64,000 nucleotides of DNA from a bacterium (lineage in GTDB: Bacteria; Actinomycetota; Acidimicrobiia; Spongiisociales; ZC4RG35), in the NCBI GenBank assembly GCA_028819345.1, contig JAPPLW010000103.1, forward strand, positions 1-64,000, given 5' to 3'. Shown here in pieces: positions 1 through 8,318 of this stretch. Both the position numbers and the translations under genes were made by a program. The notes below the pieces were generated by a model. It did no database searches and had not been told where the DNA came from. It worked only from the letters and a program-made list of their open reading frames with translations. Each line of letters begins with the position of its first letter. Positions within the stretch are counted from its first letter, which is position 1.

Positions 1-926
1 CTGAGACGGTCGTCTCCTCCGCCACCAGGGAACTGGTGATAGGCCCCAATCGTCCGTTCACGATCATCGGGGAGCGGATCAACCCCACGGGACGAAAGCT
101 CCTGGCCGCCGAGATGAAGAGGGGAGACTACAGCCGGGTCGAGGCCGACGCACTGGCGCAGGTCGCCGCCGGCGCCCACATGCTGGACGTGAACGCCGGC
201 ATACCCCTTGCCGACGAGCCGGCCATCCTGGCCGAGGCCGTCCAACTGGTGCAGTCCCTCACCGACGTGCCCATCTCCATCGACTCCTCGATCGTCGAAG
301 CGCTGGAGGCCGGCCTCGGAGTGTATCAGGGCAAGGCGCTGGTCAACTCGGTGACAGGTGAGGAGGAGGTGCTGGAACGGGTGTTGCCCCTGGTCGCCAG
401 GCACGGAGCGGCGGTGGTGGCCATCTCCAACGACGAGACCGGCATCTCCGAAGACCCCGACGTCCGGTTCGAGGTGGCCCGAAAGATCGTCTCCCGGGCC
501 GCCGACTACGGGATCCCGGCCTGCGATGTGGTGGTGGACCCGCTGGTCATGCCGATCGGCGCGCTCGCCAACGCCGGCAGGCAGGTGTTCCACATCCTGG
601 GCCGCCTGAGAGACGAGTTGGGGGTCAACTCCACATGCGGAGCGTCGAATGTCAGCTTCGGACTCCCCAACCGTTCGGCGATCAACTCGGCCTTCCTGAC
701 CATGGCGATCAGCGCCGGTCTCACCTCTGCGATAACCAACCCCCTTCACGAGGAGATCCGCACCGCGGTGATGGCCGCCGACGTGATGATGGCCAACGAT
801 CCGGAGTGCGCCCGGTGGATCCGGGCCAACCGAGCCCCGGCTCCGGCGGGCGAAGAGAGAGGCTCGCGGCGGGGAAGGGGTCGTCGTCGGCGGGCCGGGC
901 GAGGCGCCGATGTCCAGTCCGGCTGA
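1..926 (+). CDS. Pterin-binding methyltransferase of a corrinoid system (5' end outside window)
   Basis: The product is a dihydropteroate-synthase-like TIM barrel that would exchange a methyl group between a corrinoid protein and tetrahydrofolate. Visible pterin-binding strands are 'IIGERINPTGRK', 'LDVNAG', 'PISIDSS', 'VNSVTGEE', 'AISNDETG' and 'VVVDPLVMPIG'. The ORF track starts at a GTG (36), but the frame stays open to base 1 and reads 'ETVVSSATREL', which resembles family N-termini, so the true start is probably just upstream of the window. The last ~25 residues are Arg/Gly-rich and lie outside the domain. The 3' end overlaps the next gene by 17 bases, and an activator, an MttB homologue and a MetF homologue follow, so its job is most likely transfer of methyl groups removed from quaternary amines to THF. 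The partner corrinoid protein is not visible. Confidence 0.85.
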   Translation, partial: ETVVSSATRELVIGPNRPFTIIGERINPTGRKLLAAEMKRGDYSRVEADALAQVAAGAHMLDVNAGIPLADEPAILAEAVQLVQSLTDVPISIDSSIVEALEAGLGVYQGKALVNSVTGEEEVLERVLPLVARHGAAVVAISNDETGISEDPDVRFEVARKIVSRAADYGIPACDVVVDPLVMPIGALANAGRQVFHILGRLRDELGVNSTCGASNVSFGLPNRSAINSAFLTMAISAGLTSAITNPLHEEIRTAVMAADVMMANDPECARWIRANRAPAPAGEERGSRRGRGRRRRAGRGADVQSG

Positions 927-2904
927 GCCCAGGATAATTTTCACACCCTCGGGCCGTAGAGGCCGGGTGCCGCGGGGGACCACGGTGCTGGAGGCCGCCC
1001 GCATGGTGGGGGCCGACCTGGCCTCGCTGTGCGGCGGGCGGGGGATCTGCGGGCGGTGTCAGATGACGCCGGTGTTCGGGACATTCGCCAAGCACGGGAT
1101 CTCGGTGGGGCCGGAGGCGTTGAGCGAATGGTCGGAGACCGAGTCCGCATACCGCCGGCGCCGGGGACTGGAGCCCGACCGGCGGCTGGGATGCATGGCA
1201 AAGGTGTGCGGAGATCTCCTGGTGGACGTGCCGCCCGAGAGCCAGACCCACCGACAGGTGGTGAGAAAGGACGTGGACGTGGGAAAGCTCCGGCTCGACC
1301 CGGTGACCACCCTCCACTACGTGATCACGCCTCCGTCCACGCTGGAGGAGGCGGCCGGTGACGCCCAACGGCTCCTGCGGGCTCTCGCGGAGCAGTGGGG
1401 CCTTACCGAGGTGGGAGTGCGGGCGGAGATGCTCGGAACTTTGCAGGAGGCGCTTCGCGAGGGCCGGGGAAAGGTGACCGCGGCGGTGCGGGACGGCCGG
1501 GAGGTGGTGGCGGTGTGGCCCGGATTCTCCGAGGTCGTCCTCGGGGTGGCGGTGGATGTGGGCTCGACCACCATCGCCGGACACCTGGCCGACCTGACCA
1601 CCGGGGAGATACTGGCCTCTGAGGGTCTGATGAATCCCCAGGTGAGGCTGGGTGAGGACTTGATGAGCAGGGTTTCCTACGCCGCCTTGAACGAGGATGG
1701 GGGAGCCCGTTTGACCTCCCTGGTCCGCGAGGCGGTCAACGAACTGTGCGCGGGTCTCGTGGAGTCGGCGGGGGCCGCCCCCGAGTCGGTGCTGGAGATG
1801 GTGGTGGTGGGCAATCCAATCATGCATCATCTCTTCCTGGGACTGGATGTGCGTCCCCTGGGCGAGGCCCCCTTCACCCTGGCGACCGACGGTCCGGTCG
1901 AGGTTTCCGCTTCCAGAGTGGGAGTGGACCTTGCAGATGCGGCCCGCGTATATCTGCTTCCCTGCATTGCAGGGCATGTGGGTGCGGACGCGGCGGGGAT
2001 GATCCTTGCCGAGCGGCCCTATGAGTCGGAGGAGATAACCCTCTTGTGTGACATCGGGACCAACGCGGAGATCGTGCTGGGCAACTCCGAGCGCCTGCTG
2101 GCCGCCTCCAGTCCGACCGGCCCCGCCCTGGAGGGGGCCCAGATCTCGTCGGGCCAGCGGGCGGCGCCGGGAGCGATAGAGAGGGTGCGCATCGATCCCG
2201 ACACCCTGGAGCCGCGGATTCGCGTAATCGGGATCGATCCCTGGTCGGACGAGCCGGGGTTCTCGGCGCTGGAGGCGGAGACGCAGGTTACGGGCATCTG
2301 CGGGTCGGGGATCATCGAGGCGCTGTCGGAGTTGGCGGCGGCAGGGGTGATTACCGCCGACGGCCTCATAGACGGGCGGGCCGCGGAGCGTTCCCGCCGG
2401 GTGGTGGAAACCGGACGGACGTTTTCCTATATCCTTTGGGACCAGGGGTCGGAGGTGCATGTAACTCAGAACGATGTACGGGCCGTGCAACTGGCGAAGG
2501 CCGCTCTGCTGGCCGGGGCGCGGCTCCTGATGGACCACCTCGGGACCGACCATGTGGACCGGATCCGCTTGGCGGGCGCCTTTGGGTCCCACCTCAGCGC
2601 CTCGCACTCGATGGCGCTGGGTTTGATCCCCGAAATCTCTCAGGAGGGGGCTTCCTCGGCGGGAAACGCGGCCGGGACCGGGGCGCTGATGACCCTCCTG
2701 AGCGGGGAGTGCCGGCGGGAGATAGAACAGATCACAGAGAGGGTGGAGAAGATAGAGACCGCCATAGAACCCCGCTTCCAGGAGCATTTTGTGGAGGCCA
2801 TGTCCTTTCCGGGCGCCCGGCGGAGCCGGGACGGCGAAGGACGAGTTAACCAGCGACGATCCAGGCGGGGGACTTCCCGTCGGACAAGAGAGAGGCGAAG
2901 ATGA
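910..2904 (+). CDS. RACo-like ASKHA corrinoid-activation protein with [2Fe-2S] domain
   Basis: This 664-residue protein is predicted to re-reduce inactive Co(II) corrinoid protein in an ATP-dependent manner. The N-terminal ~100 residues form a ferredoxin-like domain with Cys ligands in 'LCGGRGICGRCQ' and a fourth Cys in 'RRLGCMAKVCG'. From about residue 210 an actin/Hsp70-like (DUF4445, ASKHA) domain follows, with phosphate loops 'DVGSTTIAG' and 'CDIGTNAEIVLG' and a late 'LAGAFGSHLS'. The C-terminal ~30 residues are Arg-rich. It starts inside the preceding methyltransferase gene and its TGA overlaps the MttB start (ATGA), implying translational coupling. The family is well known from methanogens, acetogens and also aerobes; the exact partner here is inferred from context. 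Confidence 0.88.
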   Translation: MSSPAEPRIIFTPSGRRGRVPRGTTVLEAARMVGADLASLCGGRGICGRCQMTPVFGTFAKHGISVGPEALSEWSETESAYRRRRGLEPDRRLGCMAKVCGDLLVDVPPESQTHRQVVRKDVDVGKLRLDPVTTLHYVITPPSTLEEAAGDAQRLLRALAEQWGLTEVGVRAEMLGTLQEALREGRGKVTAAVRDGREVVAVWPGFSEVVLGVAVDVGSTTIAGHLADLTTGEILASEGLMNPQVRLGEDLMSRVSYAALNEDGGARLTSLVREAVNELCAGLVESAGAAPESVLEMVVVGNPIMHHLFLGLDVRPLGEAPFTLATDGPVEVSASRVGVDLADAARVYLLPCIAGHVGADAAGMILAERPYESEEITLLCDIGTNAEIVLGNSERLLAASSPTGPALEGAQISSGQRAAPGAIERVRIDPDTLEPRIRVIGIDPWSDEPGFSALEAETQVTGICGSGIIEALSELAAAGVITADGLIDGRAAERSRRVVETGRTFSYILWDQGSEVHVTQNDVRAVQLAKAALLAGARLLMDHLGTDHVDRIRLAGAFGSHLSASHSMALGLIPEISQEGASSAGNAAGTGALMTLLSGECRREIEQITERVEKIETAIEPRFQEHFVEAMSFPGARRSRDGEGRVNQRRSRRGTSRRTRERRR

Positions 2905-4439
2905 GCAGCAGAAGAAGAAGATCGGGAGGCCGGGCGGCTCGGGCTGCGGCTCGGGCTGCGGCCCGCCGGGAGATGGAGAAGTCTCCCTTCCTCACCAGCA
3001 TGCTTGCCCCCTACGAGGTGCTCAGCACCGAGGGTCTGGAGATAATCGAGAACAACGCGGAGATCATCCTGGAGAGGGTCGGGGTCGACATCACCGACGC
3101 TCAGGCGGTGAAGGACTTCGAGGGGGCCGGCGCCGACGTCGACGGGACCAGGGTTCGATTCCCGCGGGGGATGTGCCGCCAACTCATCACCGCCACCGCC
3201 CCGTCGTCGTTCACCCAGGTGGCCCGCAATCCCGCCAGGTCGGTGGTGATCGGGGGAAAGAACATGGTCCTGGCCCCCACCTACGGTTCCCCCTTCGTCC
3301 GGGACCTGGAGGGAGGTCGCCGCTACGCCACCCTGGAGGATTTCCACAACTTCGTCAAGCTGGCCTACATGTCCCCCTACCTTCATCACTCGGGAGGGAC
3401 GGTGTGCGAGCCGGTGGACGTCCCCATCCCCAAGCGCCACCTCGACATGGTGTATGCCCACATGCGTTACTCGGACAAGCCGTTCATGGGCTCGGTGACC
3501 GCCCCTCACCGGGCGGCCGACACGGTGGAGATGGCCGCTCTGCTCTTCGGGGAGGACTTTCTGGAAGAGAACACGGTGGTCATCTCGCTGTGCAACGCCA
3601 ACTCGCCTCTCACCTGGGACCGGGCCATGCTGGGTTCGGCGCGCGAGTACGCAAGCCGCAACCAGGGAGTCATCATCACACCCTTCATCCTGGCGGGCGC
3701 CATGGCGCCGGTCACCGTGGCGGGGGTTGCCGCCCAGACCCTGGCGGAAGCGCTGGTGGGACTGTCCTACACCCAGGTGGTGAGGCCGGGCGCCCCGGTG
3801 ATCTTCGGGTCGTTCGCATCCTCGCTCTCCATGCAGTCGGGAGCGCCGACCTTCGGTACCCCGGAGCCGACCATCACCCTGTTCGTGCTGGCGCAGTTGG
3901 CCCGGCGGCTGGGAGTCCCGTTCCGGTCGGGCGGGAACCTCACCGCCTCGAAGATCCCCGACGCCCAGGCCGCCTACGAATCGGCCGCCACCTTCCAGCC
4001 CACCCTGCTGGCCGGGATCAACTTCGTCCTCCACGCGGCCGGCTGGCTCGAGGGCGGGCTGACGATGGGGTATGAGAAGTTCGTCCTGGACACCGACCAG
4101 TGCGGGATGGCCGAGGCCCTCCTGAAGGGAGTGGACCTGTCGGAGAACGGACAGGCCCTGGAGGCGGTGATCGAGACCGGCCCGGGCCAGCATCACCTCG
4201 GCTCGGCCCACACCCTGGCCAACTTCGAGACCGCCTTCTACCGGTCGTTCACCGCCGACAGCAACAGCTTCGAGCAGTGGTCGGAGGAAGGCGCCCTCGA
4301 AGCCGCCGAGCGGGCCAACTCGTTGTGGAAGAAGTCCCTCGCCGAATACCAACCGCCTCCCCTGGACGAGGCGGCCGACGAGGCCCTCCGCGAGTACATG
4401 GCCAAGAAGAAGCAGTTCTATCCCGACTCGGAGGTGTAG
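2901..4439 (+). CDS. MttB-family quaternary-amine:corrinoid methyltransferase, non-pyrrolysine
   Basis: The 512-residue product belongs to the trimethylamine methyltransferase superfamily (COG5598). The ORF runs without an internal TAG, so it is the non-pyrrolysine branch, whose characterised members demethylate glycine betaine (MtgB), proline betaine (MtpB), carnitine (MtcB) or gamma-butyrobetaine (MtyB). Family-like stretches include 'PTFGTPEPTITLF' and the C-terminal 'YEKFVLDTDQCGMAEALLKG'. The first ~28 residues are an Arg/Ala-rich extension before the fold. It is coupled by ATGA to the activator gene and sits 2 bases before a MetF-like gene. Because the neighbouring genes make glycine betaine from carnitine, glycine betaine is the favoured substrate, but sequence alone does not exclude carnitine or proline betaine. 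Confidence 0.88.
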   Translation: MSSRRRRSGGRAARAAARAAARREMEKSPFLTSMLAPYEVLSTEGLEIIENNAEIILERVGVDITDAQAVKDFEGAGADVDGTRVRFPRGMCRQLITATAPSSFTQVARNPARSVVIGGKNMVLAPTYGSPFVRDLEGGRRYATLEDFHNFVKLAYMSPYLHHSGGTVCEPVDVPIPKRHLDMVYAHMRYSDKPFMGSVTAPHRAADTVEMAALLFGEDFLEENTVVISLCNANSPLTWDRAMLGSAREYASRNQGVIITPFILAGAMAPVTVAGVAAQTLAEALVGLSYTQVVRPGAPVIFGSFASSLSMQSGAPTFGTPEPTITLFVLAQLARRLGVPFRSGGNLTASKIPDAQAAYESAATFQPTLLAGINFVLHAAGWLEGGLTMGYEKFVLDTDQCGMAEALLKGVDLSENGQALEAVIETGPGQHHLGSAHTLANFETAFYRSFTADSNSFEQWSEEGALEAAERANSLWKKSLAEYQPPPLDEAADEALREYMAKKKQFYPDSEV

Positions 4440-4441
4440 CT

Positions 4442-5311
4442 GTGACATCCGCATACGCCGAACGGCTGAACGGGGTGGGTCCGGCCACTCGGTCGGCGAT
4501 AGCCGAGGTCCTCGAGAACGCCCGCTTCGAGATCATCCCCCTCAAGAACGCGGTGACCCAGGCCGCCCACCTGCCTTCGGGCTCGGTGATCACCGTGACG
4601 GCTTCCCCCAACAAGGGAATGGAAGCCACCATGGACCTGGCCGCCGAACTGGCCGAATCCGGCTTCGAGGTCACCCCTCATCTCTCGGCTCGCCTCCACC
4701 GGGACCGGGCCCATCTGGAGGAAACGCTGGACAGGGCGGCGGAACTGGGTCTTCGTCGAGCCTTCGTGGTGGGGGGAGACCACCTCCACCCCGGCGAGTT
4801 CTTCGACGGGATCTCCCTGTTGCGGGCCATGGAGGAGATCGGCCACCCCTTCGAGGAGGTGGGAATCCCCGCCTACCCGGAGGGGCATCCGGTGATCCCG
4901 GACGCCAAACTCGAAGAGGCGCTGTCGGAGAAGCAACCCTACGCGCACCACCTGGCCACCCAGATGTGTTTCGACGCCCAGGCGATTCGCTCGTTCCTGT
5001 CCGGCGCCCGGAGCCGGCGGATCGGGCTTCCCGCCCTCCTGGGCGTGCCGGGCGTGGGAGGGCGGCTGAAGCTGCTGGAGATCTCGGCCCGGATCGGGGT
5101 GGGGGACTCGGTGAGGTTTCTCACCAAGAACGCCCGGGTGGTGACCAGGCTCCTCGGCCCGGGAGGCTACGACCCGGGGGAGTTGCTGGAGGACCTGGGA
5201 GACAGCCTGACCGATCCGCTGCTGGGGATCGAGGGACTGCACATTTACACTTTCAACCGCTGCGAGGCCACCGAGGCTTGGCGACAGGAGTATCTGGAGG
5301 CCCTGCGGTAG
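4442..5311 (+). CDS. Methylenetetrahydrofolate reductase family protein
   Basis: A 289-residue TIM-barrel protein of the MetF family, which interconverts 5-methyl-THF and 5,10-methylene-THF using a flavin. Family features include 'GSVITVTASPNKGMEATM', 'RRAFVVGGDH', 'YPEGHP' and 'HHLATQMCFDAQAIRSFL'. The GTG start at 4442 lies 2 bases after the MttB stop; the ORF-track start at 4100 is inside MttB and is rejected. Placed last in the corrinoid methyltransferase set, it most plausibly oxidises methyl-THF formed by demethylation so that the methyl carbon enters the one-carbon pool, rather than serving methionine synthesis; the direction is inference from context. Confidence 0.87.
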   Translation: MTSAYAERLNGVGPATRSAIAEVLENARFEIIPLKNAVTQAAHLPSGSVITVTASPNKGMEATMDLAAELAESGFEVTPHLSARLHRDRAHLEETLDRAAELGLRRAFVVGGDHLHPGEFFDGISLLRAMEEIGHPFEEVGIPAYPEGHPVIPDAKLEEALSEKQPYAHHLATQMCFDAQAIRSFLSGARSRRIGLPALLGVPGVGGRLKLLEISARIGVGDSVRFLTKNARVVTRLLGPGGYDPGELLEDLGDSLTDPLLGIEGLHIYTFNRCEATEAWRQEYLEALR

Positions 5312-5346
5312 CCGTTCTCGCCCCCCGACAGGTAAGGTCACACTGA

Positions 5347-6477
5347 ATGCTGGTCGACGCGATCTGGCTGGTCCTGGGCATGGCCGTGCTGATATTCGGG
5401 GCGGAACGCTTGGTCACAGCCGCCGAGCGGCTTGCCTACCACTGGGGAATGTCGACCGTACTGATCGGGGCGGTCGTGGTGGGTTTGGGCACCTCGCTGC
5501 CGGAGATGCTCATCTCGGGACTGGCCGCCGCCCGGCCGGAGGGACTGGACCTGGCGACCGGCAACATCGTGGGATCCAACATCGCCAACCTCTCTCTGGT
5601 GCTGGGCGTCTCCATGGTGATAGCTCCTCTCAAGAACGTGCAAGTGGACCTGCGCCGCGAGTGGCTGGCCATGGTGGCGGGATCGTTCGTGCTGGTGGCG
5701 CTGGCCTGGAACAACGCCCTGTCCCGCTGGAACGGGGTGATCCTGATTGCCGGGATGGCGCTGGCGCTGATGCTCCTGGTCAAATGGTCCCGCGATCCGC
5801 GTCTGATCGGCGAGGGCGCGGGCGGGGATCCCGCCGGGGAGGGAAGCAAACCCCACTCGGCCGACATCTTGGCGTGGAGGGAAAAGGTGCAGGTGGCGAC
5901 CCCTGTACGGCTCCTCGGACTCGGGGTTCGTCTGCGGCTCACCCTGTGGAAGGAGGTCACGATGGCGGTGGTCTCCCTGGCGTTGACGCTCTGGGGAGCG
6001 GACCGGTTGGTGGACGGAGCCACCGGTATCGCCGATCGGCTCAATATCTCGGGAGGGTTGGTCGGCCTCACCCTGGTGGCCCTGGGCACCTCTCTTCCCG
6101 AGTTGGCCACCGCCGTGGCGGCCGCCCGGCACGGGGACAACGCGCTGGTCATCGGGAACGTTCTGGGCTCCAACCTGTTCAATGCGCTGGCGGTGGGAGG
6201 GATAGCGGGCGTGGTGGGGGACGGCGCGTTCGGGGGCAACTTCAGGGGGAGCCTCCTCTGGATGCTGGCCGCCGCGGTGGCGGCGGGCGGCATCGCCAAC
6301 GGTCTGCGAGGAGTGGACCGGCTTCGGATCCACCAGAGCCCCAATCGTGCCCTGAGAGTGCTGGGAACCGCCCTGGCCAGGAGCGACGCGGGTTTCAACC
6401 GGTGGTCAAGGAGCCGGATGGCGGGGTGGGTGCTGGTGGTCTTCTACCCCCTGGCCTTGATTCTCGCCGGGTTGTAG
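5347..6477 (+). CDS. Calcium/sodium antiporter, CaCA family
   Basis: A 376-residue inner-membrane cation exchanger with the two internal alpha-repeats of the CaCA family: first repeat 'GLGTSLPEMLIS' and 'GNIVGSNIANL' (residues ~38-85), second repeat 'ALGTSLPELATA' and 'GNVLGSNLFNAL' (residues ~245-285). A hydrophilic loop around residues 155-200 separates the two halves. It is closest in layout to YrbG-like Ca2+ or K+-dependent Na+/Ca2+ exchangers. It begins 35 bases after the MetF-like gene on the same strand, so it may be cotranscribed; a link to quaternary-amine use is not evident from the sequence. It ends 20 bases before a convergent regulator gene. Confidence 0.9.
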   Translation: MLVDAIWLVLGMAVLIFGAERLVTAAERLAYHWGMSTVLIGAVVVGLGTSLPEMLISGLAAARPEGLDLATGNIVGSNIANLSLVLGVSMVIAPLKNVQVDLRREWLAMVAGSFVLVALAWNNALSRWNGVILIAGMALALMLLVKWSRDPRLIGEGAGGDPAGEGSKPHSADILAWREKVQVATPVRLLGLGVRLRLTLWKEVTMAVVSLALTLWGADRLVDGATGIADRLNISGGLVGLTLVALGTSLPELATAVAAARHGDNALVIGNVLGSNLFNALAVGGIAGVVGDGAFGGNFRGSLLWMLAAAVAAGGIANGLRGVDRLRIHQSPNRALRVLGTALARSDAGFNRWSRSRMAGWVLVVFYPLALILAGL

Positions 6478-6497
6478 ACCAGGGGATCCGGAGTCCC

Positions 6498-7262
6498 TCA
6501 GAAGGAGTACCCACCCAGTTCCCCGGTGAGTTGGGCGGCGAGGTCGCACAGCATGCGCCCGATCCTGGGCTCCTCGCCCGGCGCGGGGAAGCGGTAGGAG
6601 GGCCCGTGCACGCTCAAAGAAGCCACAACCTGGCCGTGGGGATTGAACACGGGTGCTGCCACCCCGTTGATGTCTTCCGTGTACTCCCGGTGGGTCCAGG
6701 CGTAGCCGTCCCGGCGGACCGTTTCCAGACGGCCCATCAAGGCCGCCGGTTCGACGAGGGTCTGCGGGGTGTGCCTCACCAGGTCCTGTTGCAGGTACCT
6801 TCCCAGCCTCTCAGGCTCCCATGTAGAGAGGAACACCAGTCCGGGCGCCACCGTGTTGTGGGGCAAGGCGAACCCGGTCCAATCCTGCACCTGCACCGAA
6901 CGGTCGGCCGTGACCTGGCTGACGTAGAGCGTATTGTCGCCTTCCGGGACCGACAGGGTTGCGTCCTCTCCCAGGTGGGAGACCAGGGACAGCAGGTGGG
7001 GACGGCTCAACTGGGCCAGCACCTGGGGCGACGTCCCCCCGCCGGCCAGCACCTCCAAGCCGTGGCCGACTCGATACCGACCCCGCTTGCCCACCTGCTC
7101 CACCATGTCGAGATGCTGGAGGGTGTCGAGCATGCGGGAAACCGAACTCTTGGGAAGCCTGGTGACTCTGGCGATCTGGGCCAGGCTGACCCCATTGGGG
7201 GAGGCGACCACCACCCTCAGAACCGCAAAGGCCCTGGTTACCGCCCGAACGGGGGAAGTCAC
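6498..7262 (-). CDS. IclR-family transcriptional regulator
   Basis: An N-terminal winged helix-turn-helix ('GVSLAQIARVTRLPKSSVSRML') is followed by an IclR effector-binding domain ('YVSQVTADRSVQVQ', 'VAPGLVFLS', 'GVAAPVFNPHGQVVASLSV'). The track ORF reaches 7379, which would run past the start of the divergent BKACE gene; a GTG at 7262 ('VTSPVRAVTRAFAVL') fits family N-termini and leaves a promoter region of about 105 bases, so it is preferred. The divergent arrangement with the BKACE and carnitine dehydrogenase genes suggests it controls that operon and probably itself, responding to carnitine or a downstream intermediate. The ligand is not deducible. Confidence 0.85.
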   Translation of the reverse strand: MTSPVRAVTRAFAVLRVVVASPNGVSLAQIARVTRLPKSSVSRMLDTLQHLDMVEQVGKRGRYRVGHGLEVLAGGGTSPQVLAQLSRPHLLSLVSHLGEDATLSVPEGDNTLYVSQVTADRSVQVQDWTGFALPHNTVAPGLVFLSTWEPERLGRYLQQDLVRHTPQTLVEPAALMGRLETVRRDGYAWTHREYTEDINGVAAPVFNPHGQVVASLSVHGPSYRFPAPGEEPRIGRMLCDLAAQLTGELGGYSF

Positions 7263-7332
7263 GATGTTTGTTGCGGGGAGAAGAGGTGTGTTCGCATTCT
7301 GCCTATCGGTAAAGCGTGCCGCCAGTCGGAAT

Positions 7333-7344
7333 GTACTATAATAC
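7333..7344. promoter_or_regulatory. Candidate operator overlapping a TATAAT -10 box
   Basis: The intergenic space between the IclR gene and the BKACE gene contains GTACTATAATAC, a 12-base imperfect palindrome (10 of 12 positions symmetric) that includes a consensus TATAAT at 7337-7342 on the plus strand. No good -35 is visible. The position suits repression of the plus-strand operon by the divergent regulator. This is inferred from symmetry and location only. Confidence 0.45.
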
Positions 7345-7367
7345 GGAACGAGTCGAAGGAGTTGAGG

Positions 7368-8306
7368 ATGGCTGCTCACAACAAAGTGATCCTCACCTGC
7401 GCGGTCACGGGAAGCTCACACACTCCCACCATGAACATCGGGATACCCGTCACCCCCGAAGAGATGGTGTCCCAGTCGGTGGAAGCGCACTCCCGGGGGG
7501 CGGCGGTGATCCACATTCACGCCCGCGATCCACTCAGCGGCCGCCCCAGTACCGACGTGGGGCTGTTCAGGGAGTACTGCGCAGGCATCAAGGAGCAGTG
7601 TGACGCGGTGATCAGCATCACCACCGGAGGGGCCACCGGACAGACCGTCGAGGAGCGGCTGGCGGTTATCAAGGCGCTGCAGCCCGAGTTGGCCACCTGC
7701 AATCTGGGGACCATGAACTACGGTCTTTTCCAGATGATCCCCCGCTACGAAGGTCGGTGGAAGCACGACTGGGAGGAGCCGTATCTCGAGTCCACCCGCC
7801 ATGAGCCCTTCGTGAGCCGTTTCTCCGACATCGAGTACATGCTCACCGAGTTGACCGAGGAGACCGGCTGTCGCTTCGAGTTCGAGGCATACGACGTCGG
7901 GCACCTCTATACATTGGCGTTCTACGCCGACCAGGGCCTGGTGAAGCCTCCCATCTTCATGCAGTTCGTGGTGGGGACCCTGGGTGGGATCGGCCCGGAT
8001 GTGGAGAACGTGGTGGCCATGAAGCAGGTCGCCGACCGCCTGTTCGGGACCGACATCGAGTGGTCGGTGCTGGGGGGAGGGCGCTTCCAGTTCGACATCG
8101 TCACCGCAGGCGCGGTGCTCGGGGGCCATGTTCGGGTCGGCCTGGAGGACGGCATCTATCTCCGGCGTGGACGGTTGGCCGACGACAATGCCGAACAGGT
8201 GGCGAAGATGGTGCGCATCCTCGAGGAACTTTCCCGCGAGACCGCCAGTTCCGCGGAGGCCAGGGAGATTCTCAATCTCAAGGGCCTTGACAATGTGGCA
8301 TTCTGA
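7368..8306 (+). CDS. BKACE family beta-keto acid cleavage enzyme (likely 3-dehydrocarnitine cleavage)
   Basis: A 312-residue DUF849/BKACE protein. The family condenses a beta-keto acid with acetyl-CoA to give acetoacetate and a new CoA ester, using a zinc ion; the zinc-ligand segment 'VIHIHARDPLSGRPSTD' is present, as are 'ATCNLGTMNYG' and 'LGGGRFQF'. The ATG at 7368 is chosen because AAGGAG lies 6 bases before it; the track ORF start at 5661 lies in another gene. The next gene is a carnitine dehydrogenase/thioesterase fusion, the known partner of dehydrocarnitine-specific BKACEs, so the predicted reaction is dehydrocarnitine + acetyl-CoA to betainyl-CoA + acetoacetate. The substrate is inferred from that neighbour. 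Confidence 0.9.
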   Translation: MAAHNKVILTCAVTGSSHTPTMNIGIPVTPEEMVSQSVEAHSRGAAVIHIHARDPLSGRPSTDVGLFREYCAGIKEQCDAVISITTGGATGQTVEERLAVIKALQPELATCNLGTMNYGLFQMIPRYEGRWKHDWEEPYLESTRHEPFVSRFSDIEYMLTELTEETGCRFEFEAYDVGHLYTLAFYADQGLVKPPIFMQFVVGTLGGIGPDVENVVAMKQVADRLFGTDIEWSVLGGGRFQFDIVTAGAVLGGHVRVGLEDGIYLRRGRLADDNAEQVAKMVRILEELSRETASSAEAREILNLKGLDNVAF

Positions 8307-8318
8307 CCGGCATTGACG

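Noticed and set aside
721-2787. 688-residue minus-strand ORF opposite the activator gene
   Set aside because: Composition is Arg/His/Pro/Gly-rich without motifs, and the plus strand encodes a clear RACo-like protein. It is a shadow of high-GC codon bias.
2901-4439. Possible pyrrolysine-containing MttB
   Set aside because: The frame has no internal TAG; the only TAG is the terminal stop, directly followed by the next gene.
2640-4454. 604-residue minus-strand ORF opposite the MttB gene
   Set aside because: No recognisable domain and exact overlap with a well-supported plus-strand gene.
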